Positions 51,078 through 60,487 of a stretch of DNA of 64,000 nt are shown one piece after another; the first letter of the stretch is position 1; each line of letters begins with the position of its first letter. The stretch spans positions 62,001-126,000 of the forward strand of contig NZ_JBQCZW010000002.1 of assembly GCF_052089425.1 (NCBI RefSeq), read 5' to 3'. The position numbers and the translations under genes are program-made. The stretch is from Ancrocorticia sp052089425 (lineage in GTDB: Bacteria; Actinomycetota; Actinomycetes; Actinomycetales; Actinomycetaceae). The notes under the pieces were generated by a model. The model had not been told where the DNA came from, searched no databases, and worked only from the letters and a program-made list of their open reading frames with translations.

Positions 51078-54000
51078 TTGGCCCGCGAACACGGGGACCT
51101 CGAGCCCTTGGGAGAAGCCGATTGGCTTCCCGTTGCTTCCGCGAGCCTGGATACGTATTCCGGGGAGAACGCGGCGCGGCCTAGTCCCGTTGATGATAAG
51201 AACGACGACGACGGCGAAGAACCATTCCCCTCTTCCCTAAAAAGCGACTGCGTGGCCGTGTTGGTGACGTACGCCGATAACCCGCGGCTCGCCCGCGTCC
51301 TACGTTCCGTTGCCTCTCAAACCCTTCGGCCATCGCGTGTGGACGTGCTGGTGGCTGGCGATGGTGGTGCTGCTGGCGAGGGTGCTGGCCGTGGTGATGT
51401 GGAATCCGTTCGCGAGGCCGTGGGGAGCCATTTCGCCGAATCCGGGATTGCTTACACGGTGGAAGCAACCGGGGCCGCTACCTTCTCTGCGGCCGTACAG
51501 AGTGCCCTTGGAACTGAGGGTCATGGCGGCGCTCCCGCGTCTGCGGGTGCAGCTGATCCCGAGGCTCCGGCCGGTAACGAGGCAGCTGGTGCGGAGTTGG
51601 CCGACGCTGAGTTGGCCGATGCCGAGACAACGGATACTGAGGCAACAGAGACATGGGTGTGGCTGTTGCACGGAGACGTGGCTCCCGATCCGGATTGCCT
51701 CGAATGGCTGGTTCGCCGCGCCTCGCCAAGTTCGAAGATTGGTGCCGTCGGGCCCAAACAGGTGAGCTGGGAGAACCGGGCAGGGCTGCTTGAAGTCGGC
51801 ATCCGTGCAACACGTTCAGGGCGCCGTGTACCCGAAATTGGTAAGGGTGATCGTGATCAGGGCCAGCTGGATGGGCGTGAAGACGTTCTTGGAGTTGGCA
51901 GCGCCGGCATGCTCGTGCGGCGCGAGGCACTTGGGGCGATAGGCGGGCTTGATCCCGCTCTTGGACCATTTGGCGATGGGCTGGAAACATCCCGGCGGAT
52001 GTGGGCTGGCGGGTGGCGCGTGGCAGTGGTGCCGCGTGCCGTTGTGCGTCATGCTCAGGAATCGATGAGCCGGCCGGCGCGAAGCACCTTTGCGGCGCGG
52101 CGGTCAGCTCAGCTCTACAACGCGGTGATTGCCGCTCCGCTTCTTGCCGTGCCTTTCCTGTGGGTGGCCTACATTATTGCGGCGCCACTGCGCTCCCTCG
52201 TGCGGCTGGCGATGAAAGAACCGCATATGGCCTGGCCCGAGCTGTTGGGCGGCCTGCGTTTCGCTGCCAAGACGGCGGATATGGCGCGTGGGCGCCGCAG
52301 ATTGACGAAGGCCACCAAGGTCTCCCACTCCGTGCTTCGGACGCTCGAGGATTCTGGGCAGGACGTGCGTCAGGCTCAAAGGGCCGAACGGAAAGCCCTG
52401 CGCGACGCGGCGGAGATGGCTACCATGCCGGACCCGCTGGTGCTTGCCGAACAACGCCAGCTGCGCCGGCGCACTCACACGTGGGGCCTTGCAACGTTCA
52501 TCGTTGCCGTTCTGGTTGCTGCGGCTGGCTTGCTCCAGCAAGTCGGACGTGGCGCATTGGCAGGCGGAGCGCTTCTGTCCGATGGGGCGGGCATCCGGGA
52601 ACTGGCCTCGATGGCCGCCTCCGGGTGGTTGCCCAGCGGCGATGGCGTCAACGGTCCCATCGATGCCCTATGGCTGGTGCTCTCCCCGTTCGTAGCTCTC
52701 AGCCAGCCCTTCGGCGGATCGCTCGGCGCCGTTGCCACGGCCATTATTCTGCTGGGAGTTCCGCTCGCCGCCATGGCGGCATACCGTGCTGCTGGCACGT
52801 TCACCGCCTCTCCGCAGCTGCGATGTGCGGCAGGGCTGCTGTGGGCGTTTGCTCCTTCACTGCTTGGCGCCGTCCATGTTGGACAGGTGGCCGGGGTTGT
52901 ATGGCATGTTCTCGCTCCTTTGGCTCTGTCCCTTGTGGTCAGGTGCTGGCGCGAGCGTTCCGCGGCCCTCGTTGGGCGGGCCTCGCTTGTTCTTGCCGTG
53001 ATGTGCGCGGCAGCGCCGCTGACCTTAGTAGTTCTCCTTGGCGTGATTGTTGCGGCAGTTCTGCGCCGCCGGTGGGGATGGTTGTGGATTCCCGTGCCGG
53101 CCGTGGTGCTCATGGCTCCCTCATTCATTGCCGCTGGCAGCTGGCGCTTCCTCTTCTCCGTGCCTGGCGCGGCGGTTTCAAGCCAGCCCTCACAGCTGGG
53201 GATCCTCACTCTCTCGCCCACGCTAGAAGAAGGTACCGTGGCCGGGCTGAGCGAACCTCAGCTTCTGACAGCCGCCGGATTTGTCCTCGTGCTGGCGGTG
53301 GGCGTCCTGTGCCTGTTCCGCAACCATCGGCGCGCGTGGATTCGGTGGGGATGGATCGCCATCGCCGCCGGGTATCTGTGGGCGCTGGCCGATTCGCGGA
53401 TTTCTACCGCTGTGAGCACCTCCGGTGGCACGCTCACCCCGATGAGCCCGTGGGCGGGCATCGCACTATCAGGCGCCACGCTTGGCCTGTGGATAGTGTT
53501 GATCAACGCCGGTGACGGCATGCGTGCCGTCCTGCGTCAGTATTCGTTCGGCCTGCGCCAGCTCGGGGCCGGGCTGATCGTGGCAGCAGTCGCGGTGGGA
53601 GCCATTGCCCCTGCAGGCCTGTGGGCAGTGAACAATGTGCGCAACGGTGAGCTCGCGACCGCCGAGGCTTCCATTCCCGCCATCGCGGGTACGGAGCAGC
53701 GGAGCGGTGCGCGCTCGCGAGTCCTCATGCTGGAGCCGGGCGCCGAGGGTATCGAAGCCCGCGTGCTGCGCGGCGATGGCACCCAGCTGTACGAAACATC
53801 CATGATCAGCGGGATTCAGGATGTAGATGCCCTTGGGGCAGATACCTCAGCAGCGGATGCGCGAGGGGACTTGGCTGCCGGTATCGCCGATATCAGCGGT
53901 GGTGGCAGCGAGGCGGCACAGATCTTCGGCGATCACGCGATTTCGATGATTGTTGTGCCTCAGGATGAGGGCAACTCTGCGCGGCCCGCTCTGGTGGGTG

Positions 54001-54539
54001 AGCTCAGCAGCTTGGGCGGTCTCGAGTATGTCACGGAGAACGCGATCGGTGCCTTCTGGCGCGTGAGCACGGGGTCCGATGCGGGGGCATCCGCCGTGTC
54101 ACGGCTGAGAATCACGGAGCCCGCGCAACCTGCGGAAATGGATCTGGACTCGGGCGATGAGGTGGCCGATGAAGAGGCTGACGACGAGGAAGCTGACGCC
54201 GAAGAAGCCGACGAATCTACACAAACGGATGAGCCCACGGACATTGCTCTGGAATCAGGCATTATCGGGGCCCAGCTTCAGGTGAAGGCCGGGCCCGAAG
54301 GACGCCTCCTAGTTCTCGCTGAGCGTGCCGATTCTGGATGGCGCGCCACTCTGGACGGCGAACCGCTCACGCCCGTTACGCACGGCTGGCGCCAAGCATG
54401 GGAGCTTCCTAACGATGGCGGCGAATTGGCAATTGGCCATGGCCCATCCATTCCGTGGCCGGGCATCCTTCAGGTGACAGTGATAGGTATCGCGGTGATC
54501 GTGGCTTTGCCGTTGAAGCGGAAGAGGTATGAATCGTGA
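51078..54539 (+). CDS. Giant family 2 glycosyltransferase-like membrane protein
   Basis: An 1153-residue protein. Residues about 55-330 are a GT2-like domain (V-A-V-L-V-T-Y-A-D-N, V-L-V-A-G-D-G-G, W-V-W-L-L-H-G-D-V-A-P-D), with an acidic, repetitive insert around 150-200. About 12 hydrophobic helices follow between 460 and 880. The last 270 residues are extracytoplasmic, with a very acidic stretch (about 1020-1060) and a final membrane helix. Proteins with this plan sit beside whiB and DUF5719 genes across actinobacteria and probably act in wall or membrane glycan assembly. The TTG start at 51078 is the first in frame after the WhiB stop; no good ribosome site is seen. The stop overlaps the DUF5719 start by four bases (GTGA). 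Confidence 0.8.
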   Translation: MAREHGDLEPLGEADWLPVASASLDTYSGENAARPSPVDDKNDDDGEEPFPSSLKSDCVAVLVTYADNPRLARVLRSVASQTLRPSRVDVLVAGDGGAAGEGAGRGDVESVREAVGSHFAESGIAYTVEATGAATFSAAVQSALGTEGHGGAPASAGAADPEAPAGNEAAGAELADAELADAETTDTEATETWVWLLHGDVAPDPDCLEWLVRRASPSSKIGAVGPKQVSWENRAGLLEVGIRATRSGRRVPEIGKGDRDQGQLDGREDVLGVGSAGMLVRREALGAIGGLDPALGPFGDGLETSRRMWAGGWRVAVVPRAVVRHAQESMSRPARSTFAARRSAQLYNAVIAAPLLAVPFLWVAYIIAAPLRSLVRLAMKEPHMAWPELLGGLRFAAKTADMARGRRRLTKATKVSHSVLRTLEDSGQDVRQAQRAERKALRDAAEMATMPDPLVLAEQRQLRRRTHTWGLATFIVAVLVAAAGLLQQVGRGALAGGALLSDGAGIRELASMAASGWLPSGDGVNGPIDALWLVLSPFVALSQPFGGSLGAVATAIILLGVPLAAMAAYRAAGTFTASPQLRCAAGLLWAFAPSLLGAVHVGQVAGVVWHVLAPLALSLVVRCWRERSAALVGRASLVLAVMCAAAPLTLVVLLGVIVAAVLRRRWGWLWIPVPAVVLMAPSFIAAGSWRFLFSVPGAAVSSQPSQLGILTLSPTLEEGTVAGLSEPQLLTAAGFVLVLAVGVLCLFRNHRRAWIRWGWIAIAAGYLWALADSRISTAVSTSGGTLTPMSPWAGIALSGATLGLWIVLINAGDGMRAVLRQYSFGLRQLGAGLIVAAVAVGAIAPAGLWAVNNVRNGELATAEASIPAIAGTEQRSGARSRVLMLEPGAEGIEARVLRGDGTQLYETSMISGIQDVDALGADTSAADARGDLAAGIADISGGGSEAAQIFGDHAISMIVVPQDEGNSARPALVGELSSLGGLEYVTENAIGAFWRVSTGSDAGASAVSRLRITEPAQPAEMDLDSGDEVADEEADDEEADAEEADESTQTDEPTDIALESGIIGAQLQVKAGPEGRLLVLAERADSGWRATLDGEPLTPVTHGWRQAWELPNDGGELAIGHGPSIPWPGILQVTVIGIAVIVALPLKRKRYES

Positions 54540-56011
54540 GGTCGTTTGTCACGGGTGCTGGAGCGTTGGCGCTGTGCGTGATCGCGGGCGGGGCGGTTGT
54601 GCTGAGCGCCCCAGAACCCGCCGGTCCCCAGCTTGCCCCACAAATTGATGAGGGGCAGGCTGCCGCATCGATCCTGTGCGGCGGCGGATTTGAACGCACG
54701 CTCGAAGAGGGCATCGATGTGGAGGAGATCGATGAGGACGTCTCCCTCACCTCGTGGGCGTTTGCCGATCCGGCTGGCGCCGAGCTGACGTCTGGTGACG
54801 ACACCACGCCGCTTGACGGATCGCCATCGTACTGGAACGAATCGAGTGAACTGACCGGCACACTGAGTGCTGAGGATGGCAGTGCTACAGAGCCAACTGA
54901 GGACGGCGCCGAGGAAACCTCCGAAGACGCCACTGAGGACGGTGCCGATGGGGTGCACATGGCCGCCTCCACCGTCCACATCGCTATGGCTGGGGACACA
55001 CGCGGTATGGCCGCAAGCCCGTGCGTCCGCAGCTCCGCTGACACATGGCTTGTTGGCTCCACGAGTGATGTAGGAACGTCCAATCAGCTAGTGATCACTA
55101 ATCCTGGCCAAACGTCTGTCACCGTCAATCTTGAAGCCTTTGGATCTGTTGGCCGGCTGGATCTGGGATCCAACGCCACGGTGGCCGTACCTCCAGCCAG
55201 CACGGAACGCGTGGATCTTGATGGCGTGATACCGGGTGATTCCCGTATCGCCCTGCATGCCACCACCGCATCGGGCGCCGTGGGCGTATCGCTGCAACAA
55301 AACACTCTGGATGGGGCCACTCCCGGAGGCGTCAGCTTCATCACCGGATCGGCAACAGCTGAGTCCTTAGTGATACCCGGGGTTGGTCTATCCGCCGGGG
55401 GAGGCACGCCCTCGCCCGTGCTGCGGATCGTTAACCCGGGCTCCGATGCAGCAACGGTTGGAGTCTCCTTAACTGGCGAAGAAGGAAGTACAGAGCTGCC
55501 GGGCGGCTCCGATGTGACGGTGGCTCCCGGATCTGTTCTTGATCTCTCCCTAGACGGCGTAGATCCGGGCGATTACGCGGTGAACGTTTCGGCGTACACG
55601 GCCGTTGCCGCGGGTGTGCAGCTGACCGCTATCGATGAGGAGAGCGGCGCTCGCGATATTGCGTGGGCCGCCGCGTCTGAGAGTTACACAAACGCCACGG
55701 TAATGTATGGCAATGTGCCGGCCACGCTCGGAATCGTGGGGGCCTCGGACACCCCTGTCAGCGTGGATGTCACGCCAATCATGGAGGATGGAACCCCGGG
55801 CGAACCCGAAACCGTTCAGGCTGAATCCGGCGCCTATGCCGCGTTCAGTATGCCGGATGATTCCGTGGGCGTTGTGATCGAATCGGAGGAGCCCGTCAGG
55901 GCAGCCATCCGGGCTCAGCCCGCGTTGGCCGATGGCGCTGGCATCGATTGGGTCCCTCTCACCAGCTTCGAATCCTCGCAGAGCACCCAGCGCATTGCCC
56001 TGAGCAACTAG
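54536..56011 (+). CDS. DUF5719 family secreted protein
   Basis: A 491-residue protein, probably exported: an N-terminal hydrophobic helix (G-A-L-A-L-C-V-I-A-G-G-A-V-V-L) precedes an acidic, variable region to about residue 145. The remainder holds repeated beta-strands such as L-V-I-T-N-P-G-Q-T-S-V-T-V-N-L and L-R-I-V-N-P-G-S-D-A-A-T-V-G-V, which are typical of DUF5719. GTG 54536 overlaps the upstream stop, so it is coupled to the giant glycosyltransferase-like gene and probably works with it at the cell surface. Function unknown. Confidence 0.82.
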   Translation: MRSFVTGAGALALCVIAGGAVVLSAPEPAGPQLAPQIDEGQAAASILCGGGFERTLEEGIDVEEIDEDVSLTSWAFADPAGAELTSGDDTTPLDGSPSYWNESSELTGTLSAEDGSATEPTEDGAEETSEDATEDGADGVHMAASTVHIAMAGDTRGMAASPCVRSSADTWLVGSTSDVGTSNQLVITNPGQTSVTVNLEAFGSVGRLDLGSNATVAVPPASTERVDLDGVIPGDSRIALHATTASGAVGVSLQQNTLDGATPGGVSFITGSATAESLVIPGVGLSAGGGTPSPVLRIVNPGSDAATVGVSLTGEEGSTELPGGSDVTVAPGSVLDLSLDGVDPGDYAVNVSAYTAVAAGVQLTAIDEESGARDIAWAAASESYTNATVMYGNVPATLGIVGASDTPVSVDVTPIMEDGTPGEPETVQAESGAYAAFSMPDDSVGVVIESEEPVRAAIRAQPALADGAGIDWVPLTSFESSQSTQRIALSN

Positions 56012-56114
56012 CTGCTCCCTGATCGTTATCCTCGAAGATTCACAGGGAAATTTGCAGGTTTTATCGGCACAATTCGAGGGGCCACTGGGCCTAGGCACAC
56101 GTATCTGTCCGGGG

Positions 56115-56120
56115 TAGCCT
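56115..56120 (+). promoter_or_regulatory. -10 box, leaderless promoter of the acetyltransferase gene
   Basis: TAGCCT lies seven bases before ATG 56128; no ribosome site is present. Confidence 0.45.
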
Positions 56121-56127
56121 AGCCCCT

Positions 56128-57048
56128 ATGCCGAAGTCTCTCGTGATAACCGATGAACTCCTTGCTGCGCTGTACGATCACAACATTCTCCCCAAGTTCA
56201 ACTCTGCACCTCCCGATAAGGGCAGGTACGGATGGATGCACGCTGGTGACGTCCTCACGTTTCACCAGTCTGTGACCATTGAGGAAAACGTGGGCATCTA
56301 CGGCGGCGCCTATAAGGGCTTCCCGGGTGGCCTCAAAAGCCACGGCTTTGCGAGTGTCGGATCATTTACCTACAGCTTCTCCGCCCTTCCTGAGCCGCTG
56401 ACGGTGGGCAGATACTGTTCGATTTCCAAGGGGCTCGGGTTCCTCGATTCGGCGCATCCCCTCGATACGCTCACAAGCTCCGCGGCAATGTTCCGCCCGA
56501 ACAACCAGCTGTTCTCCACGGTCCAAACTGAAGAAGTTCGCGCGTTTTCGAAGGGCTTCTCCGTCACGCCGCCCGCCTTCCCAGTGATCGGCAATGACGT
56601 CTGGATCGGTGCAAACGTCACGCTCGCACCCAAGATCACGATCGGAACCGGGGCGGTTATCGCCGCAGACTCGGTGGTAACGAAAGACGTGGCGCCATAT
56701 GAGATTGTTGGTGGCAATCCTGCCAAACACATCCGGATGCGCTTTCCAGAGGAGAGGGTCCAGGCTCTACTCGAATCGCAGTGGTGGGAGTATGAACCCT
56801 CTCAGGTGTTCTCCAACGATCCACGCGATATTGACAGCATCCTTGAGAGAATTGATGCGGGGCACATCGATCGCTACGAGCCGCGATCCATCACGCTAGA
56901 TCCACAGGATCCGGCGCTACAGCCAAAGCCTGCTGGCTCGAAGCCCAATAGCACCCGCTCGAAGCCAAGGACCGTCGGCCAGAAGATTGCGAAGAAGATC
57001 CTGCGCAGGGCACGGAACAGCTGGGGCGGAGATCGCTACCGCAGATAA
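56128..57048 (+). CDS. CatB-related (xenobiotic/polysaccharide) O-acetyltransferase
   Basis: A 306-residue left-handed beta-helix acetyltransferase. I-G-N-D-V-W-I-G-A-N-V-T-L, then I-G-T-G-A-V-I-A-A-D-S-V-V-T-K-D-V, P-Y-E-I-V-G-G-N-P-A-K and the following W-W-E-Y are the hallmarks of the CatB/VatD subgroup. An N-terminal extension of about 75 residues and a basic, proline-rich C-terminal tail (last 50 residues) are unusual. Related enzymes acetylate surface sugars or, less often, antibiotics. Its neighbours are core genes, so it was probably inserted here. Its end overlaps the convergent gene by 13 bases. Confidence 0.85.
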   Translation: MPKSLVITDELLAALYDHNILPKFNSAPPDKGRYGWMHAGDVLTFHQSVTIEENVGIYGGAYKGFPGGLKSHGFASVGSFTYSFSALPEPLTVGRYCSISKGLGFLDSAHPLDTLTSSAAMFRPNNQLFSTVQTEEVRAFSKGFSVTPPAFPVIGNDVWIGANVTLAPKITIGTGAVIAADSVVTKDVAPYEIVGGNPAKHIRMRFPEERVQALLESQWWEYEPSQVFSNDPRDIDSILERIDAGHIDRYEPRSITLDPQDPALQPKPAGSKPNSTRSKPRTVGQKIAKKILRRARNSWGGDRYRR

Positions 57049-57467
57049 TCGATATCTTCGGGATGGCGCCCAAGCGCGGAGGCCAACTGGCCGGTGACGA
57101 TATCGTGGATGAACAACCGCGGATCGCCCGCGCGGGAGGCCGCTGCAAGGATGGGCATACGGTAGAACACGATGCGGCCGGTGATTTTGGCGGGGCGCTC
57201 GAACGGGATGTAACGGGCAAGGGGCACGCCGTCCTCCCACGGGGCGGGATCATATTCGGGCACATCCAGCACGCCGAAGTCCAGATGCTTCATCTTCGCC
57301 CCAAGGTGGGCGCGGTAGGTTGCCAGATCGTAGCCGATCAAATCATCGAACTTATCGGCCCGGGTGCGCGCGGCGGGAAGAGCGCCGGGAATCACCGGGC
57401 CGCGCAGGCCACGGCCATGGCGATCGCGCCGCTTGCCGTGGCCCCTCATGGGTGGCAACTGAGACAT
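57036..57467 (-). CDS. Metallopeptidase-family (zincin-like) protein with degenerate active site
   Basis: A 143-residue protein at the conserved place of the actinobacterial 'metallopeptidase family' gene, beside DUF3499. R-G-P-V-I-P-G-A-L-P-A, F-D-D-L-I and V-P-L-A-R-Y-I-P match the family N-terminal half. The metal-binding H-E-x-x-H is not present; the corresponding place near residue 120 reads I-H-D-I-V-T-G-Q-L-A. It may have lost catalysis or serve another role. ATG 57467 is six bases from TAGGCT, so it is probably leaderless. Confidence 0.7.
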   Translation of the reverse strand: MSQLPPMRGHGKRRDRHGRGLRGPVIPGALPAARTRADKFDDLIGYDLATYRAHLGAKMKHLDFGVLDVPEYDPAPWEDGVPLARYIPFERPAKITGRIVFYRMPILAAASRAGDPRLFIHDIVTGQLASALGRHPEDIDYLR

Positions 57468-57473
57468 GTTCCC

Positions 57474-57479
57474 AGCCTA
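57474..57479 (-). promoter_or_regulatory. -10 box, leaderless promoter of the metallopeptidase-like gene
   Basis: TAGGCT on the minus strand is six bases before ATG 57467. It diverges from the DUF3499 gene. Confidence 0.55.
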
Positions 57480-57512
57480 GCCTGAACCTGCCTGATGGTA
57501 CGGTTGACTACT

Positions 57513-57950
57513 GTGAGTCATGTTCGCGAATGTTCCCGGCTGCACTGCCATGAGGCGGCAGTGGCAACGATGACGTACGGCTATGAGGATGCAACAGCAG
57601 TCCTAGGGCCGCTTTCCCCAACGGCAGAACCCGGCGCGCTTGATCTGTGTGCATCACACGCTCATTCGGTCACGGTTCCGCGCGGGTGGTCCATGGTCCG
57701 CCTCGTCACGGAGTTTGAGCCGGCGCCGCCATCGGATGCAGATTTGCAGACCCTCGTGCGCGAGATCCGCAAAGCCGCCACACGCGATGTTCCTGAGCCC
57801 AGCCGGCCGGCCCGCGGCATCTTCCGAACTGATTCAGACGTCCCTGACCATCGTGGCAAGCTTGCGATGGTGCCTGCGGGATCGGAGGCCTCGTCGTCGT
57901 CGCCGTCCTCTCCACTTTCTTCAGCACCAACTACGGATTCCGCGGTCTAA
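57513..57950 (+). CDS. DUF3499 family protein
   Basis: A 145-residue protein of an actinobacteria-specific family. R-E-C-S-R-L-H-C and L-D-L-C-A-S-H-A-H supply the four-ligand pattern likely to bind zinc. T-M-T-Y-G-Y-E-D-A-T-A-V-L-G-P-L and V-P-R-G-W are the conserved core. The C-terminal 50 residues are low-complexity serine/proline. GTG 57513 gives the typical N-terminus (V-S-H-V-R-E-C-S-R); ATG 57495 in the same frame is possible. TACGGT at 57499 may be a -10 box. Its function is unknown; the neighbours are conserved in many genomes. Confidence 0.82.
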   Translation: MSHVRECSRLHCHEAAVATMTYGYEDATAVLGPLSPTAEPGALDLCASHAHSVTVPRGWSMVRLVTEFEPAPPSDADLQTLVREIRKAATRDVPEPSRPARGIFRTDSDVPDHRGKLAMVPAGSEASSSSPSSPLSSAPTTDSAV

Positions 57951-58031
57951 TCCCCGAAATCTCCCACGTTCGAATCTCATTACGGGCGCTGCGCTCGGCA
58001 AAAATCGTGCGGGCGTGAGAATATGGATACC

Positions 58032-58715
58032 ATGAGCACTCGCATTCTCGTTGTGGACGATGATCCAGCCATCTCGGAGATGGTCGCAATCCTTCTTGAA
58101 TCAGAGGGATATGACGTGACGGTGTGCGCCAACGGTTCCAGTGTGCTGGCGCTGTTCCGTGCCGAACGCCCAGATCTTGTGCTGCTGGACGTGATGCTGC
58201 CCGGGCTTGATGGCGTGAGCGTATGCAAGCAGCTCCGCGAGGAATCTGATGTTCCCATCATTATGATGAGCGCACGCACCGATTCACTTGATGTGATCGG
58301 CGGCCTCGAAGCCGGCGCGGATGATTACGTGACCAAGCCGTTCGAGAACTCCGTGCTGCTGGCGCGTGTCAAGGCCCGCTTGCGCCGCCAAGAGCCCGAA
58401 TCTGAGACCCTGCGGATCGCCGATCTGACCGTGGATCTCAAAGGCCATCAGGTGCTGCGCGGCGGCGAAGATTTGAAGCTGACGCCGCTTGAGTTCGATC
58501 TTATTTCGGTGCTCGCCCGCAAGCCGTGGCAGGTGTTTTCCCGCGAGGAGCTGCTGGAACAAGTGTGGGGATACCGGCATAATTCCGCTGATACGCGGCT
58601 CGTGAACGTTCATATCCAGCGCCTTCGCTCTAAGGTGGAGAAGGATCCGGATCATCCGGAAGTTGTGGTGACCATCCGCGGCGTTGGCTACCGTGCGGGA
58701 GCCGTCCAAGAGTGA
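58032..58715 (+). CDS. mtrA: Two-component response regulator MtrA
   Basis: A 227-residue OmpR-type regulator. D9-D10-D11 and the phospho-acceptor D53 (L-L-D-V-M-L-P-G-L-D-G) form the receiver site, with M-M-S-A-R-T and K-P-F following. The output domain contains L-T-P-L-E-F-D-L-I, V-N-V-H-I-Q-R-L-R-S-K-V-E and V-R/I-R-G-V-G-Y-R. It is identified as MtrA from the order mtrA-mtrB-lpqB as well as the sequence; the system controls cell-wall, division and osmotic genes in actinobacteria. ATG 58032 fits the family; ATG 58023 adds three residues. Its stop overlaps mtrB by four bases. Confidence 0.94.
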   Translation: MSTRILVVDDDPAISEMVAILLESEGYDVTVCANGSSVLALFRAERPDLVLLDVMLPGLDGVSVCKQLREESDVPIIMMSARTDSLDVIGGLEAGADDYVTKPFENSVLLARVKARLRRQEPESETLRIADLTVDLKGHQVLRGGEDLKLTPLEFDLISVLARKPWQVFSREELLEQVWGYRHNSADTRLVNVHIQRLRSKVEKDPDHPEVVVTIRGVGYRAGAVQE

Positions 58716-60487
58716 AACGCTCGGGGGGTAACTATCATCGCCGGGCGGGGGTGGCTGACCTTCTTCGTCACCGGCTTGAATCGCTGGGGATGTGGTGGCG
58801 GGCTTCCCTCACGGTCCGGGTGGTGTCCCTTGTCATGGCGGCCGGTGTTGTTGCTATGTTGGCCGCCGGCACGGTGATCGTTTCGCAGGTTCGATCGCAG
58901 TTGTTTGAACGTGAAGTGACCACCGCCGTTGATCTGTTTGAGGCCTCGCGCTCCAACGCGCAAACCACCTTTGATGCCATGGGTTCACCCACGGTTGGCG
59001 AGATTCAGGATGAGGCCAACGCCATCGTCCAAGCCCAGTACGATCCCATTCGCGCCGTCATGGGTGCAGCGATGATGCGCGCACCGGACCAGAGCGAATC
59101 CGCGTTGCCGATCCTTGAGCCCTATACGCAATCCTCAGTGGCGATTCGCGATCTCATCTCACCGGAGCTACGAACGGCGATCCCCAATTCTGAAGGGATT
59201 CACTGGCAATCCGTCGCCCTTCCCAACTCCAGTGGCGGCACCAGCCCGGGGATCGTGGTGGGTGCGCCGCTCAACGTTCAGGGCGCTGGCACTTACGAAT
59301 ACTACGTGGCCTACTCGTTCGAGCAGCAGGAAGGCACCGTCCGCCTGGTCACCGGGATTTTGACGGCGGGGGCCGTGGTGCTCGTTTTCCTCCTCGCGTT
59401 GATTGCGTGGTTGGTTGTGGGCATGGTGTTGCGCCCGGTTCAGGAGGCTTCAAGGAACGCCCAGAGGTTGGCCGATGGCGCGTTCGATGCGCGCATGGTT
59501 GTTCGGGGCGACGACGAATTGGCCCACCTAGCAGAATCCTTCAACCAAATGGCGGAATCGATATCTGATCAAGTCGGGCGGCTGGAGCGGATGTCTGCCG
59601 TTCAGCAAGAGTTCGTTTCCGCCGTGTCCCACGAGCTGCGCTCTCCTGTGACCACCATTCGTATGGCCGGGCAGCTGATCTATGACAAGCGCGCTGATTT
59701 GCCGCCCGCGCTGCGGCGTAGTGCTGAACTCCAGCACGGCCAGCTCATCAATTTGGATACGATGCTTTCCGATCTGCTGGAGATCTCGCGATTCGATGCC
59801 GGCGCCATGGTGCTGGCCACCGAGCAGGCGGATCTGGCCAAACTGGTCCACACCGTTGTGGAATCTCAGGAACCGTTGGCCGAATCCAATGGTGTGGCCG
59901 TGCACATCCGCAGCGAGGGTGACGTCACTGCCAGCGTTGAACCGCGCCGCGTGGAGCGCATTATCCGTAACCTTGTGGTCAACGCTCTGGAGCATGCCGA
60001 ATGCCGGCCCGTCCTCATCCGCATCGTTGGAGGAAACAACGCAGTATCCGTTGAAGTGTCCGATCATGGCGTTGGCCTGACGGACGAACAGGCCTCCCAC
60101 GTATTCGATCGCTTCTGGCGCGCCGATACCTCCCGCGTCCGTAAGTCCGGTGGCACCGGTTTGGGCCTGACCATCGCCCGTGAGGATGCCATGCTGCACG
60201 GCGGGCGGTTGCAGTGTTCGGGAACTCTGGGGGTGGGCTCCACCTTCCTCCTCACCTTGCCGCGCGAGCCGCGCATGAAGATCGTTTCTCCCGTGGCGCT
60301 TCGCGTTGCCGCCGAACAGGAGGACTGGGACAAACTCGATGATCCCGAGCTGGATGATGGGCACGTGGCGCAGGCCGAGGATGCTGAGGGCGCGGGGATA
60401 GAGGCCGCGGAGCTAGAGGCACCGGAAGGTGGCGAGACGGAACGTGGCAAGAATGGCTCGCGACCCGAGGAGGACGATCATGCGTAG
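58712..60487 (+). CDS. mtrB: Sensor histidine kinase MtrB
   Basis: A 591-residue membrane kinase. Two helices (about 38-60 and 215-240) enclose a 150-residue extracytoplasmic sensor. A HAMP domain (R-P-V-Q-E-A...), H-E-L-R-S-P with the phospho-histidine, N-L-V-V-N-A-L-E-H, and D-H-G-V-G-L...G-G-T-G-L-G-L follow. The C-terminal 60 residues are acidic and typical of MtrB. It phosphorylates MtrA. GTG 58712 overlaps the mtrA stop. Its last eight bases overlap the lpqB start, so the three genes form one operon. Confidence 0.94.
   Translation: MKRSGGNYHRRAGVADLLRHRLESLGMWWRASLTVRVVSLVMAAGVVAMLAAGTVIVSQVRSQLFEREVTTAVDLFEASRSNAQTTFDAMGSPTVGEIQDEANAIVQAQYDPIRAVMGAAMMRAPDQSESALPILEPYTQSSVAIRDLISPELRTAIPNSEGIHWQSVALPNSSGGTSPGIVVGAPLNVQGAGTYEYYVAYSFEQQEGTVRLVTGILTAGAVVLVFLLALIAWLVVGMVLRPVQEASRNAQRLADGAFDARMVVRGDDELAHLAESFNQMAESISDQVGRLERMSAVQQEFVSAVSHELRSPVTTIRMAGQLIYDKRADLPPALRRSAELQHGQLINLDTMLSDLLEISRFDAGAMVLATEQADLAKLVHTVVESQEPLAESNGVAVHIRSEGDVTASVEPRRVERIIRNLVVNALEHAECRPVLIRIVGGNNAVSVEVSDHGVGLTDEQASHVFDRFWRADTSRVRKSGGTGLGLTIAREDAMLHGGRLQCSGTLGVGSTFLLTLPREPRMKIVSPVALRVAAEQEDWDKLDDPELDDGHVAQAEDAEGAGIEAAELEAPEGGETERGKNGSRPEEDDHA

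Noticed and set aside
52001..53515. 504-codon plus-strand open frame inside the giant glycosyltransferase-like gene
   Set aside because: It is rich in Arg, Cys, Ala and Gly as expected from an out-of-frame reading of GC-rich coding DNA, and the main frame continues through it with membrane helices.
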